NCBI GenBank assembly: GCA_965223245.1
Contig: CBDCVY010000013.1
Location: 2,294,001-2,358,000, forward strand
Reading direction: 5' to 3'
Source: CBDCVY01 sp965223245
GTDB lineage: Bacteria > Nitrospinota > Nitrospinia > Nitrospinales > Nitrospinaceae
DNA length: 64,000 bases
This document shows, piece by piece, positions 1 to 9,097 of the stretch; position 1 is the stretch's first letter, and the number at the start of each line of letters is the position of its first letter. The notes beneath the pieces are model-generated. The model was given only the letters and a program-made list of their open reading frames with translations. It did no database searches and had not been told where the DNA came from. The translations under genes were made by a program, and so were the position numbers.

Positions 1-324
1 TTCGAAATTACTCAGGGTGTACCAGTCTCGGCCGCCATAACCCTTCACGATATGAAACATGGAAGACGCCAGGTACACCCACGGATCGTTCGGATCTTTC
101 TTCTCCGCTTTCGCAATTTTAGAAGTGGCCTCCTGTATTTTTTTCCAATTGAATACATTGCCTTCGATCTGGTAGTACGCTTCCCGAGCCAAGGAGTGGT
201 CATGAGATTCGGCCTCAGCCACGACATTCAGGCAGCGAAACAAATCCCCGACAAATAGATGCACCATAAAAAAACTCACCAGCAGTCCTGCCGTTAAAAT
301 GGGTAAAAGTAATTTCTTTTTCAT
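1..324 (-). CDS. Exported TPR-like protein, 3' end outside window
   Basis: Only the first 108 codons are visible; the frame runs off at base 1. The ATG at 324 is preceded by AAAGGA at a good distance. The protein starts with three lysines and a hydrophobic stretch of about 20 residues (signal peptide or anchor). The segment around residues 50-100 has the helix-turn pattern of a TPR unit (alternating A/K-rich helices, D-P-N-D-P-W turn). It lies 32 bp after the preceding minus-strand gene, so it is probably the next gene of the same exported-protein operon. Function unknown. Confidence 0.75.
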   Translation of the reverse strand, partial: MKKKLLLPILTAGLLVSFFMVHLFVGDLFRCLNVVAEAESHDHSLAREAYYQIEGNVFNWKKIQEATSKIAKAEKKDPNDPWVYLASSMFHIVKGYGGRDWYTLSNFE

Positions 325-356
325 GGTGTATCCTTTAAATCGGTTTCCTTAAATTG

Positions 357-929
357 TTATAAAAAGTCCAGGGCACAGAGATGGTCGAAGAAAGCACGCT
401 TGTTCATGGCAGTCTCTGTGGGAAACTGCCCCATCAATGTTTCGTAAGCTTTAATTAGTTTATGATGTGAACTGATTACCAAAGGATGCCGAGTATACGT
501 TTTCTTAAACTCCTGTTTCTTCGACATCGGGGCAATAGCCCATTGGTTCAGCAGCTGCTTCTGTTCTTCAATCGCTTCCAACACCAACCGGTGCACCCCC
601 TTTAACGACGCCGGCGTGGGCAGCGTTTTTAGCTTTCGAAGGAGACCATTTATTTTACGAGTGTAAGCCGACTTCCCGGCATCGCCTTTTCCCTTAAAAT
701 AATAGAGCTGCGACAAATGCTCCAGACGCGCCACCATAGCATCATCGGTAATCACAAACATCTTTTTCAAAAACATCTTATTTTGACCGGAGACTTTGGA
801 AGCACTCTTATCAAACGTCGTTTGCCGATGCGGAATCGAGCGATACGCCTGATCCACCGACATGGCATTCACCTGAGAAACCCAGACAAGCGCCAGCAAT
901 ACTATTCCACAACTCAATTTTATTTTCAT
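357..929 (-). CDS. Exported protein of unknown function
   Basis: 190 residues. I chose the ATG at 929 because it follows GGGAGGAC and gives a clean signal peptide (MKIKLSCGIVLLALVW, likely cleavage near VNA-M). A longer reading from 989 has no such site. The mature part is basic and mostly helical, without a motif I recognise. Its ATG overlaps the stop of the thioredoxin-like gene (ATGA), so the two are probably translationally coupled. Membership in the operon suggests a periplasmic role with the CsgG-type proteins. Confidence 0.8.
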   Translation of the reverse strand: MKIKLSCGIVLLALVWVSQVNAMSVDQAYRSIPHRQTTFDKSASKVSGQNKMFLKKMFVITDDAMVARLEHLSQLYYFKGKGDAGKSAYTRKINGLLRKLKTLPTPASLKGVHRLVLEAIEEQKQLLNQWAIAPMSKKQEFKKTYTRHPLVISSHHKLIKAYETLMGQFPTETAMNKRAFFDHLCALDFL

Positions 930-1600
930 GATGTCCTCCCTGAACGTTCCATTAATACCTGCGGGACCACGGGTAACAAATCGGTCCATAAATTATGTTT
1001 CGGGTTGTGACCGGTCGCATCCGATCGCAATTGGAATTCTTTGTCAATCAACTGGTACCCCGGAATTAGATCGTAGCTGGCTTTGCTTCGCATGTCTTTT
1101 GTGGGGATGACGACGAAATGGTTGTTCTTACTTTCCATTCCAAAATGTTTGGCCCAGCCTTTTGCGTCTTCTATTGTGGGATGCCTCAGCTTCAAGTCGT
1201 AAAGCAGCAACTCCACAAGTACAATGCCTTCATCCTCCAACCGCAAGCCGCCGGTGTACGATTTAAAATAGCCCTCAAAATCTTCCAATCCGTTTTGCGG
1301 TTGGATATTGCCATACGGTCCTCTAATATGCGCTCCGGCAAACGATTGACACGCCGGACAGTTCATACCAATCGGCTCGATTAGAATCACTTTCCCTTTG
1401 AAGCGGGACAGGTTCCATTGATTACCATCCTGATCGATAAACTCCAGGTCAGGATAGGTGCTGCCGAGTTGTGGCGGCCAGTTGGTAAGGTTAATTTTTG
1501 GCACAGCGTTATTCTTTTTGGAATAGCCAAAGTTATAACCAATGGTTATCATGACCAATACCAGGAACCCCAATAGTGCTTCCCATTTAACGCTTCGCAT
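926..1600 (-). CDS. Membrane-anchored thioredoxin-like protein (CPAC motif)
   Basis: 224 residues. There is an N-terminal membrane anchor (about residues 7-26). A redoxin/AlkHP-type fold follows, with a typical first strand (YPDLEFIDQDGNQWNLSRFKGK) and a C-P-A-C active-site pair near residue 83. Such proteins act as periplasmic thiol-disulfide reductases; the substrate cannot be read here. The start follows a strong GGAGG and overlaps the end of the upstream gene by 14 bp; its stop overlaps the next start. The C-terminal third is unlike standard TlpA/ResA and is unassigned. Confidence 0.8.
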   Translation of the reverse strand: MRSVKWEALLGFLVLVMITIGYNFGYSKKNNAVPKINLTNWPPQLGSTYPDLEFIDQDGNQWNLSRFKGKVILIEPIGMNCPACQSFAGAHIRGPYGNIQPQNGLEDFEGYFKSYTGGLRLEDEGIVLVELLLYDLKLRHPTIEDAKGWAKHFGMESKNNHFVVIPTKDMRSKASYDLIPGYQLIDKEFQLRSDATGHNPKHNLWTDLLPVVPQVLMERSGRTS

Positions 1601-2366
1601 GGTAAGCCTCCTTCATTAATTTTTTTGCTTCTTTCAAATTTCGGTGTTTGGGATTCTTTTTAATAAACTCTTCTAATGAAACTCGAGCCAGGTCAACCAT
1701 CCCGGCGTCTAAATAACTTTTCCCCAGCCAGTACCGGGCGTTGCCATGATTCGGATCCTTTTTCAAAACTTTCAAAAACTCAGGGAAGGCTTTCCAATAT
1801 TCTCCGTTGTAATAAAATCCCATTCCCTGAATCATATGCTGATTCACTTCCGGATATTTGTCTGCCTTCAAATCCAAAAATGAAGAAGGACCATATCGGT
1901 CTAATTGCTCGACAATACGCTTTGCGTAAGTTCTGCAACCGTCCGCCAGAGATTCGATAGGCATTTGCAGGGTTTCCGTGGCCACCAGGCGAGTGGTCTC
2001 GGTTTCATAAACTAAAGTTTGCACTTCGACTTTTTTACGATCCACCCAAAAGTTTCCCGCCAATATATAACGCGCGGCGGCCAGGCGGCCAATGTGCGCC
2101 ATCGTTTCTTTATCCATGGAAGCTTCGTAACGCAAACCCTGCTCGCGAATCAAAGCATCCATATAGTCGCGATCCAATATCTTTATGGATTTGGAATGGG
2201 AAGACAGACACACCTGTAAAATATCAGGAATGCCTTCAGCCAGCGTTTGATGCTTTTGCTCCACGGACATCGCATTGAAAGGAAGAATCATCAATGAAAT
2301 TTTTTGTTGAGGCAATGCCTGCGCCGTACTGTGAACCAGAAGTAATAGGAACATTAAGACTCTCAC
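1587..2366 (-). CDS. Exported CsgG/TolB-like domain protein with TPR repeats
   Basis: 259 residues from a GTG at 2366 that overlaps the upstream stop (GTGA) and follows GGAGGG. Signal peptide (VLMFLLLLVHSTAQA). Residues about 25-150 match the CsgG/FlgO/TolB-N type of fold: K-I-S-L-M-I-L-P-F strand, an L-A-E-G-I-P-D helix, I-L-D-R and a G-R-L-A-A-A-R-Y-I-L-A-G-N-F strand. The last 90 residues hold about two TPR units (GMGFYYNGEYWKAFPEFLK and ARYWLGKSYLDAGMVDLAR). Likely periplasmic scaffold; partner unknown. Confidence 0.8.
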   Translation of the reverse strand: MRVLMFLLLLVHSTAQALPQQKISLMILPFNAMSVEQKHQTLAEGIPDILQVCLSSHSKSIKILDRDYMDALIREQGLRYEASMDKETMAHIGRLAAARYILAGNFWVDRKKVEVQTLVYETETTRLVATETLQMPIESLADGCRTYAKRIVEQLDRYGPSSFLDLKADKYPEVNQHMIQGMGFYYNGEYWKAFPEFLKVLKKDPNHGNARYWLGKSYLDAGMVDLARVSLEEFIKKNPKHRNLKEAKKLMKEAYHAKR

Positions 2367-5300
2367 GGTTCCCTCCGATCCAATTTGTAGACTCCGTCGT
2401 ACCAGGTTCCAACCCACACCCGCCCCTGTCTGTCAATATCCAGCGCGCTGGGTGTATCGATGAATCGTTGTGGCGGATTGTAAAGTGTATTGCTCACTCC
2501 ATCAAAATACCCGATACCAAACGAACGTGCCTGGCCGTCTGCCCCATACCAGATGCCCTTTTCCGAGGCTGGGATCAGCATTCCAATTCGGTCATAAGCA
2601 ATGCTTGAGTTTTGCGGAGAAAACATTTTCCACTTATTATTTTTGAAACGAGCCAAACCTTTGCCATCCACAGCCGCCCAAAGGCTGCCTTTGGCATCAA
2701 CCGTCAAATCGTTCACCCGTCCATGAAATATCCCTATGGATCGGGGCCCTTCAAGACCGATTTGATGGATGCTCCCTTCTTCCGTTCCCACTGTAAAGTT
2801 ACCCCTAACCCTTTCAGTAAGCGCGGTTATGCCAGACGCAAAAGTTTGACTCGTAGTAACCTGATTATCTTTAAAATGTATAAACTGACCTTTGGTGGTG
2901 CCGATCAATAATCCGCCGCTGGCTTCGGCGCATTTAATGACAGAGATGGCTCCCTGAGCTTGCGGAATACGAACGCGCTGAGTTCGCAATGGCTCAAAGG
3001 ATCGAAGCATTTTTGAATTGACGCTGACTCTGCCCACTTCGGGATACTCGTGAAACCGTGAGGACACCCAGGCATGATTATTCGAACAGGCTGCGATGTC
3101 AGTAATAAAATTATGAAAAAATCCGTTGGACACATCCTGCACAGAAAACGACTCTCCCTTTAAACTCATGATGCCGCTTTCAATGCCCCACCACACACGG
3201 CCATTCGGAGCCAGAGCCAGCGCCGTCACATCCGGAAGAATAAAACGTTTGTGCGCAAAAATTCGATCCCACTTATTACCCGAAAGGTCCCGATCTGTTT
3301 CTGTATAAATGACACCGTTCCCCGTATTACCGGAATGCGTGGTGAAGTTTTTGTATTGGTAAATTCCCACTCCCTGTTTCTGCTTCAGGGCAACAAGATA
3401 CTTGCCCTGATCGACCGCAGCCACGGCAAACGGTTCCATCAAAGCGCGACTGACCAAATCCAGTTGCGGCGAGTTCACATCCGGATCGAAATGCGCATAC
3501 TGCAATCCATAAACATTATCCGAAAGCAACAAAGTCAACTGACCATCAGGTTTTGGAATCAGTTGCAAAGAATGGACTTTGCTGGAATCCTGATCACAGG
3601 CGCAGCGCAATTTAAAAAATTGCTGCTTCCAATAGCGACCTTCATTGGAGCTGTAAAGTTGTGGCCTGCCTTTACTTGAAAATAATGCCAGTCGATAAAC
3701 CCCTTTGGCGTCCTGCACCAGTGAAGGTCCATACACCGGACCGCTGGTAGATATTTCAGAAACTTGTTCCCATTGTTTTAGGTCGGACGATTTTAAAACC
3801 ACCAAACTGTTACTCACATACGAATAGTAAACCAATACCCATTGGCCACGCCGGTTTTGCATAACCGCGTACTCCAACACATCGGGGACCGCCGATTGCG
3901 TGTTGTTTTTATATTTAATTTTTTTCGCTTTGTTCACGACTTTGAGAAAAGCATCTTTCCAGGTACCCAATTTTGATTTTGAAGCGAGTAGTTGAGACAT
4001 CGGCTTCCAGGGTTTATGCTTTTCCAATGGCACGCGAACCGGAGGCGCCCATTCTCCTTTGACCGGTAAGCGACTGGTCCATATTTCCCAGTCCCTGCCT
4101 CTTTGCCGGGAGATCCAGAACAAACGCAGGCTGCCGTCTTCCACCGAAACCAATCGCGGATAATATTCTCCACTGGAAGAATTAAACGGTAACTTCATCG
4201 GCGGCGCCCAAAGCGTTCCATCTTTACTTTGCGAATACCACAAATCGCTTTCTGCATCGTTCAATGCTCCGGAAAGGGTGACCAGCCCGATGCGCCCACT
4301 GCGATCCATAGCCATGGACAACTCTTTCTTCGGCATATAAAAATAATTATTTCGATTGCTGCCGGTGAATTTCCCATCCGGAAAAGCAATGGTACTTAAA
4401 TGAAGCGCTTCCGAATTCTTTTTTAACTTCGCGGTGAGTGGAGGTTTTTTAGTATAGGGTTTTTTAATTTTTTCAACGTAACCTTTAATCTCCCATTGCT
4501 TCACTTTGCCGTTAGACGCGCCGACTTCGATGACTATAATTTGTCGGTTGTCTCCATGAAACGTAACCTCTTTTCGCAAAGTAGTGAATTGGGTGGTCTG
4601 CCCGTATAGCGTCCCCAACCATGAGTTTGTAATTTCCCTGGGTAACGGAAACGGATGCACCCGTATTCGAAAACTATCTCCCGATTGTCCGCCGGACATT
4701 CCCTTCCTGAAAACCTTTCCCGTGACTTCCATCGCCACGCCGCTCATTTCATAACCGTAAGGAACCGCCACCGCATAGTAACGTTCTTCCCATCCCTGGT
4801 GTGGTCGCACATCTTTAAAGAATGACTTGGTCGATTTATGCCCGGTGAATTTTAAAACCGGCTTTTTGGGATCCAACAGATAAGTCCCCTCGGGTAACCG
4901 AGGCAATTTTTTGCGGCTTAAATTTTTTGTCAGGTCCGGGACCATGGCAATCATTTGCCGATCCGCATCCCAATGCAATGTAGAGGCGTGATGCCAGGTG
5001 AAGTAGGACGAGTTGCGAGTACCCGCCTTGCGATACTTTTTCCCCAGAGAATATTTTTTATAAAATGTGTTGACGTGTTGAAGCGCCCGGTAAGATTGTT
5101 GCGTCTGATTGTTTTTCGCGAGGAGTCCTCCCAAGCGAAACCACGCTTCAATATTGTGTGAAGTGACCGGTTGCTTTTGCGAAAGCGTTTTATAAATTTC
5201 AATGGCCTGCTTTCGGTCCATCAACCGCTGTTCCGCCAACAGGCCGGCGAACATCATGGCATCGTGAGCTTCTACCGACCCGGACCACTTTTTGAAAAGC

Positions 5301-6022
5301 TTCCTATATATAAGTGCCGCTTCCCTGAGCTGGCCCTGAGATTCGAGGGCTCGTCCCATCCAAAGATGCGCTTCCCGATAGGCAGAGTCGTTTTTAGATG
5401 CCGCGAAAAAACGTCCAAACGCATCGGCATATTGACCGCGGTCAAACAAATCCATTCCGGTATAAAAGTGTTCGGTGGCCTGATGAGAATCCGTAGTCAC
5501 AAATCTGATTTTTTTTCTTTCTTCTGCACTCAGCTTCACGCCTTTTTTTTCTATGAGGTCGAGAGCCACTTGCTGAGTCAACCGGCGCATCTGTTTTAGT
5601 TTTCCTGAAGCTTTGGATACCTTGATAATATCCTGCGTATCCATTTCCATCAGAAACACGTTCAAGTGAAGGGTTCTTCCCTCCACTTTATAATTTCCGT
5701 ACAACACTTGATCGACTTTGGCGACGCGGCCCATGCGCAGAGCCTGATCTTTTTCGATTAATCCACTGCCGCTCAATTCCAGTTCGTTCATGTGAGCCTG
5801 CATTTGAGAACGGTCGAGGAGAATAAAAGAATCTACCTGCGAAAAGTTTTGTGTGAAGAGGTCCGCCAAACCTTTACTCAACCAGCCTTGCGTTTCCCCT
5901 TCCAAAGCGGTGAATGGAATAACAGTTAAATGAGTGGGCCGGGGTTTCGAAACACCTGCGCTCGGAAAAATCAGCAACACCAGAAAACATATTCCTATCC
6001 ACCCGACTTGTTTAAACTGCAT
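2363..6022 (-). CDS. Giant exported CsgG-TPR-double beta-propeller protein
   Basis: 1219 residues with a signal peptide (cleavage near residue 25). In order: a CsgG/TolB-like domain (about 30-165, V-I-P-F strand, L-L-D-R-S-Q, G-R-V-A-K-V-D-Q-V-L-Y-G-N); TPR units (about 185-330); a region of unknown fold (330-590); a sialidase/BNR-like propeller (about 590-930, repeated S-x-D/E-G-x-x-W blades); and a C-terminal propeller like that of two-component-regulator propeller proteins (about 950-1219, repeats of the form D-x-x-G-x-x-W-x-G-x). This resembles the periplasmic sensor part of hybrid histidine kinases but has no kinase. Its GTGA junction with the next gene implies coupling. Role as sensor or scaffold is inferred. 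Confidence 0.8.
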   Translation of the reverse strand: MQFKQVGWIGICFLVLLIFPSAGVSKPRPTHLTVIPFTALEGETQGWLSKGLADLFTQNFSQVDSFILLDRSQMQAHMNELELSGSGLIEKDQALRMGRVAKVDQVLYGNYKVEGRTLHLNVFLMEMDTQDIIKVSKASGKLKQMRRLTQQVALDLIEKKGVKLSAEERKKIRFVTTDSHQATEHFYTGMDLFDRGQYADAFGRFFAASKNDSAYREAHLWMGRALESQGQLREAALIYRKLFKKWSGSVEAHDAMMFAGLLAEQRLMDRKQAIEIYKTLSQKQPVTSHNIEAWFRLGGLLAKNNQTQQSYRALQHVNTFYKKYSLGKKYRKAGTRNSSYFTWHHASTLHWDADRQMIAMVPDLTKNLSRKKLPRLPEGTYLLDPKKPVLKFTGHKSTKSFFKDVRPHQGWEERYYAVAVPYGYEMSGVAMEVTGKVFRKGMSGGQSGDSFRIRVHPFPLPREITNSWLGTLYGQTTQFTTLRKEVTFHGDNRQIIVIEVGASNGKVKQWEIKGYVEKIKKPYTKKPPLTAKLKKNSEALHLSTIAFPDGKFTGSNRNNYFYMPKKELSMAMDRSGRIGLVTLSGALNDAESDLWYSQSKDGTLWAPPMKLPFNSSSGEYYPRLVSVEDGSLRLFWISRQRGRDWEIWTSRLPVKGEWAPPVRVPLEKHKPWKPMSQLLASKSKLGTWKDAFLKVVNKAKKIKYKNNTQSAVPDVLEYAVMQNRRGQWVLVYYSYVSNSLVVLKSSDLKQWEQVSEISTSGPVYGPSLVQDAKGVYRLALFSSKGRPQLYSSNEGRYWKQQFFKLRCACDQDSSKVHSLQLIPKPDGQLTLLLSDNVYGLQYAHFDPDVNSPQLDLVSRALMEPFAVAAVDQGKYLVALKQKQGVGIYQYKNFTTHSGNTGNGVIYTETDRDLSGNKWDRIFAHKRFILPDVTALALAPNGRVWWGIESGIMSLKGESFSVQDVSNGFFHNFITDIAACSNNHAWVSSRFHEYPEVGRVSVNSKMLRSFEPLRTQRVRIPQAQGAISVIKCAEASGGLLIGTTKGQFIHFKDNQVTTSQTFASGITALTERVRGNFTVGTEEGSIHQIGLEGPRSIGIFHGRVNDLTVDAKGSLWAAVDGKGLARFKNNKWKMFSPQNSSIAYDRIGMLIPASEKGIWYGADGQARSFGIGYFDGVSNTLYNPPQRFIDTPSALDIDRQGRVWVGTWYDGVYKLDRREP

Positions 6023-6030
6023 CGACTCCT

Positions 6031-7077
6031 CTAATGAGTTTTTGTATTTAACTTTTTAAGCAGTGCCGGCACTAATCTTTCAGATAGTTCAGCGGTCGCA
6101 TTCTGCAAAGCTTTTTTCCCGGCCATTTCCGGAGACAAATCCACCGCCACCACCACCGCGCGGTCAATCGCCAATATTTTTCCGGTGGTGCGTTCAATGG
6201 CTTTCACTTCCACCCGGCCCTTGCTGGAAACCAGATTGCCTTTACGAAGTCCGAACTCACTAAATGCTTCGCCTTCGATTTGCACATCCGGCGGAGAGCT
6301 GGCACTGACCGGATCGACTAATTGGAATCCTACACCCTGCATGATGGTGCCCAGTTCCATTTCGGAGGCTGGGTCCAAAACGTGTTTGCTCATGCTCATT
6401 TCATCGATGGAAATGGAGACTACCGGGAAATCATTCGCATCATAACTTGCAAGTTTTGCTTTAAGCTTTTGTATGGGATCTTGTTGAATTTCGCTGGTGG
6501 CAACCAAATGGGAACCGCTCGTCGTCAGCACGTCGGCAACCTTCGCCGCCAATAGAGTTGCCGCTTCCGTGACTGAACCTCTTTTAGGAATCGTGACGGT
6601 TTGACTGAACACCCGACCGGTCTCCACTCCAATAACTTTGGTCACCACCACCATGTTCGACTGCACTTGAAACATGCGACCTGTAATAATTACTTTGGCG
6701 CCCGTTAAGTGACCTATCCTGGCCGCCGTTCCGGGCTCCACTAATCCGGACTCTCCCAGTTCCATTTCACTCAACGCTTTGTCCAACTCGGCCCGCTCCA
6801 CTAAAGGGATGCCGTGTGTCTCGGAAAGTTGCTGCGCCAACAGTAAAGAAAACTCCTCGCCCATGGTATCGGCAGGTTCTTTACTTTTACCTTTAAGGGA
6901 AGACATTAAATCTTTAATTAAACCGGTTTCCTCTCCGGTAACCGCAAGAGGAAGCACCGTAGCAACCAACTCTCCGGTTTGCGCTTTGGCCAGGGTGCCC
7001 CACAAAGAAACCAGACCCAATATGGCCGCCAGGGAAATGGCGGTAACACATTTTTTTATTGAGTGAATACCCTTCAT
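6031..7077 (-). CDS. Exported CsgG-family protein
   Basis: 348 residues. I chose the ATG at 7077 because AAGGAAAG sits upstream and the product begins with a signal peptide (cleavage near AKA-Q). CsgG-type features: V-A-T-V-L-P-L strand, G-E-E-F-S-L-L-L-A-Q-Q-L helix, V-E-R-A-E-L-D-K-A-L-S-E-M-E-L-G, and G-H-L-T-G-A-K-V-I-I-T-G-R. There is a second alpha/beta half after residue 210. The family includes the curli secretion pore CsgG, but no curli genes lie here, so a TolB-like periplasmic role is equally possible. It is 8 bp upstream of the giant CsgG-propeller gene. Confidence 0.8.
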   Translation of the reverse strand: MKGIHSIKKCVTAISLAAILGLVSLWGTLAKAQTGELVATVLPLAVTGEETGLIKDLMSSLKGKSKEPADTMGEEFSLLLAQQLSETHGIPLVERAELDKALSEMELGESGLVEPGTAARIGHLTGAKVIITGRMFQVQSNMVVVTKVIGVETGRVFSQTVTIPKRGSVTEAATLLAAKVADVLTTSGSHLVATSEIQQDPIQKLKAKLASYDANDFPVVSISIDEMSMSKHVLDPASEMELGTIMQGVGFQLVDPVSASSPPDVQIEGEAFSEFGLRKGNLVSSKGRVEVKAIERTTGKILAIDRAVVVAVDLSPEMAGKKALQNATAELSERLVPALLKKLNTKTH

Positions 7078-7103
7078 AATGTCTTTCCTTAAAATAAAAG
7101 CGG

Positions 7104-7772
7104 TCATAAAACTTTCTGAAACATTTGAATCAATTCAAATTGAAATAACGGGTTTTTAGAAAGCTCATCCAGGAAGAGCATTTCTATCCGGACTTCTTTG
7201 GGCCTGAACATCACTTTGGGGAGCCCTTCCGCTTTTTCATTAAAATGAATTTTGCTTTGTTCCAGGATTAAAAATGCTGCGGGAGATTTGGGCGCCTTAT
7301 GGTGATTAGAAATATAAGGAATATTGTTTTCTTCGAAAAACCTCTCCAGTTTGCCTTCGGAATCGGCAACCACAAGATCATGATTCAAAGCCCAATCCCG
7401 AATCGGGTCTAATATTTGTTTGGGATACACCTGCAAAACCACAGTTTCGGTGCGCTTCCATCCCTGGGAGGTTAAAAGATCAACTTCTAATTCAAGTTCC
7501 GTCTTGCGGCGCACTTCCGGTACTTCAATGTGAAAGAGTTTCATGCATGAGCTCATGGTGGGATCCCCAAGGGGAACCTGCAACGCACTGGTTTTGCCAA
7601 AAAGCTGCAGACGAATCTTTTGGCAATCTTTCATGTCCGTCTTTAACGGTAAAGAAACGGTTTTCCCGCCAAAAATATGATGAGCCGAATTTGCAATGCT
7701 TAATTTCGGGGTCGATAATATAAAAGAGATTCCAACCAGCATTGAAAAAACCGCTTTTTGAAACAAAGTCAT
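7104..7772 (-). CDS. Exported protein of unknown function, first gene of CsgG operon
   Basis: 222 residues from the ATG at 7772 (a TTG codon just upstream is an unlikely start). Signal peptide (FSMLVGISFILSTPKLSIA). No family recognised; the mature part looks like a beta-rich domain followed by an alpha/beta domain. It is the first minus-strand gene before the repeat-filled gap, so the operon promoter should lie at about 7780-7900. It is separated from the CsgG-family gene by 26 bp. Confidence 0.7.
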   Translation of the reverse strand: MTLFQKAVFSMLVGISFILSTPKLSIANSAHHIFGGKTVSLPLKTDMKDCQKIRLQLFGKTSALQVPLGDPTMSSCMKLFHIEVPEVRRKTELELEVDLLTSQGWKRTETVVLQVYPKQILDPIRDWALNHDLVVADSEGKLERFFEENNIPYISNHHKAPKSPAAFLILEQSKIHFNEKAEGLPKVMFRPKEVRIEMLFLDELSKNPLFQFELIQMFQKVL

Positions 7773-7914
7773 CAATAATTTTCCGGATTTTAAATTTACC
7801 TAGAAGGTAATTGTATCATACCGATAAATATTAATTAACCTGTTTTTTAAGCGACGAGTTATCAAGGAGTTTGAAGGCTGGCTCTTTGCGAAAAGGAGAC
7901 TTTTGCGTAACCAC

Positions 7915-8225
7915 AAAATTGAGAAACCCCTGAATGTGAATCACCCCGACCCGCAGGCCAACGCCTGCCAGTAAAATTCATTCTCGGTAAATTTCTGAGA
8001 TGATAGATTCATCAGAAACTTTTCGAAAATTTTTTTTGCTTCCAACCGCTAGGTTGGGGAAAGAGGGCGAACATGGGTCTCCGTTCTTTTGTTGGACTTT
8101 TTTTTGATAATCTTTGGTTATGCAAAGCTCTCCTTTGTGAAGAGACCTTTGCATAACAACCCATAATAAACGAAACGCAAAATTTATTAAAAAGGAGATC
8201 GGCGTGCTCCCCCTTTTATCCTTAA
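7915..8225 (-). repeat. Mosaic hairpin repeat block, copy 1
   Basis: Minus-oriented copy of the dispersed element. It contains the hairpin GCAGGC-CAAC-GCCTGC, the AT-rich spacer with the segment TAAATTTCTGAGATGA, then hairpin CCAACC-GCTA-GGTTGG and the CTCC-type ends seen in the other copies. No gene is supported here; the open frame across it is made of repeat sequence. Confidence 0.85.
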
Positions 8226-8354
8226 TTATGAAGTGTATAGACCGGGGAGAAAGGTAACAGGTGTACGGGGACATGGGTAACAGGTAGGCTGTTTTACAAT
8301 TGACATGAATCTAACAAAACAGGAGGGTTCCTGCCTTGGGAAGCGAAGTCAGTG

Positions 8355-8486
8355 ATGTCATTGCGATTAGAGTTTGTGGAGTTGTGTTTAGTGGAGGGAA
8401 CGAATATTCGAGAGTTGCGTCGGAGTTTTGGTATCAGCGCGAAAACAGGTTATCAATGGTTGGGCGTTAATGGACGGAAATCATAA
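8355..8486 (+). pseudogene. IS481-type transposase N-terminal remnant
   Basis: A 43-codon frame encodes the helix-turn-helix start typical of IS481 transposases (R-x-x-F-V-E-L, E-G-x-N-I-R-E-L-R-R-x-F-G-I-S, T-G-Y-x-W-L), then diverges and stops. There is no DDE catalytic domain. About 90 bp upstream (8250-8280) the sequence resembles an IS481 terminus (GGACATGGGTAACAGG), so this is a truncated insertion. Confidence 0.7.
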
Positions 8487-8709
8487 AGATGTTTCGATGT
8501 GGATTGGCGGCGGCATCGTGGCTGCCGTCGGAAGGTTGGTGAAACGGATCAACAACCGCATCGACCGCGCCCACAACCGCATCGAAAAACTCGATGGAGA
8601 AAAACTCGAAAAAGAGGTCTTTCAGGAATTCAAGGAATCGAATGACAAAGCCCACCAGGCCATGACCACCCAACTCAACCGGAAAGAAAATAAATTGGAT
8701 CAAAAATAG
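8470..8709 (+). CDS. Small membrane/coiled-coil protein
   Basis: 79 residues from the ATG at 8470, which overlaps the tail of the IS481 remnant. A short hydrophobic segment (W-I-G-G-G-I-V-A-A-V-G) is followed by a highly charged coiled coil (repeated N-R-I-D/E pattern). The layout recalls small phage-type membrane proteins, but I do not recognise the family. No good ribosome site was found. Confidence 0.45.
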   Translation: MDGNHKDVSMWIGGGIVAAVGRLVKRINNRIDRAHNRIEKLDGEKLEKEVFQEFKESNDKAHQAMTTQLNRKENKLDQK

Positions 8710-8791
8710 TTAAAAATTCACCAATTATTACCCAGAATACCCAATTCTGTTTCAAACTCTAACCCGGTCTTCTATTTTTTCACAAACACTA

Positions 8792-8821
8792 TTGACAAAT
8801 ATTGTCATTTTTTGCCATTAT
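8792..8821 (+). promoter_or_regulatory. parDE promoter with overlapping operator
   Basis: TTGACA at 8792-8797 and CATTAT at 8816-8821 (18-bp spacer) lie upstream of the antitoxin start at 8843. An inverted repeat TGACAA-N3-TTGTCA (8793-8807) overlaps the -35 box, as expected for autoregulation by the antitoxin. Confidence 0.65.
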
Positions 8822-8842
8822 AAAGGGATAAGGAGAATTTCT

Positions 8843-9097
8843 ATGGCAACGATGAATGTTTCTTTACCCGATCCCATGAAGGCATGGGTGGAAGCTCAAG
8901 TGGATAGTGGTCAATATGGCAATGCAAGTGATTATGTTCGTGATCTAATCCGCCGTGATCAAAATGAGCGTGAGCAAATTAAAACGTTACAGGAAGCGAT
9001 CACTAAAGGCCTTGAAAGCGGTATCAGTGATCGGACGATGAAAGATATTTTGAAAGAGGCACGCACAAAGGCGAAAGCGGCCAAGCATGATTTATAA
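8843..9097 (+). CDS. parD: ParD-type antitoxin
   Basis: 84 residues; ATG at 8843 follows AAGGAGA. The N-terminus is the ParD ribbon-helix-helix pattern (M-N-V-S-L-P-D-P-M-K-A-W-V-E, then G-x-Y-G-N-A-S-D-Y-V-R-D-L-I-R). The C-terminal helix would bind and neutralise the toxin encoded next, with which it overlaps by 11 bp. Likely represses its own promoter at the inverted repeat just upstream. Confidence 0.9.
   Translation: MATMNVSLPDPMKAWVEAQVDSGQYGNASDYVRDLIRRDQNEREQIKTLQEAITKGLESGISDRTMKDILKEARTKAKAAKHDL

Noticed and set aside
7978..8274. 98-codon open frame in the repeat block
   Set aside because: It is made entirely of dispersed repeat sequence; the same residues reappear wherever the repeat occurs, and there is no ribosome site.
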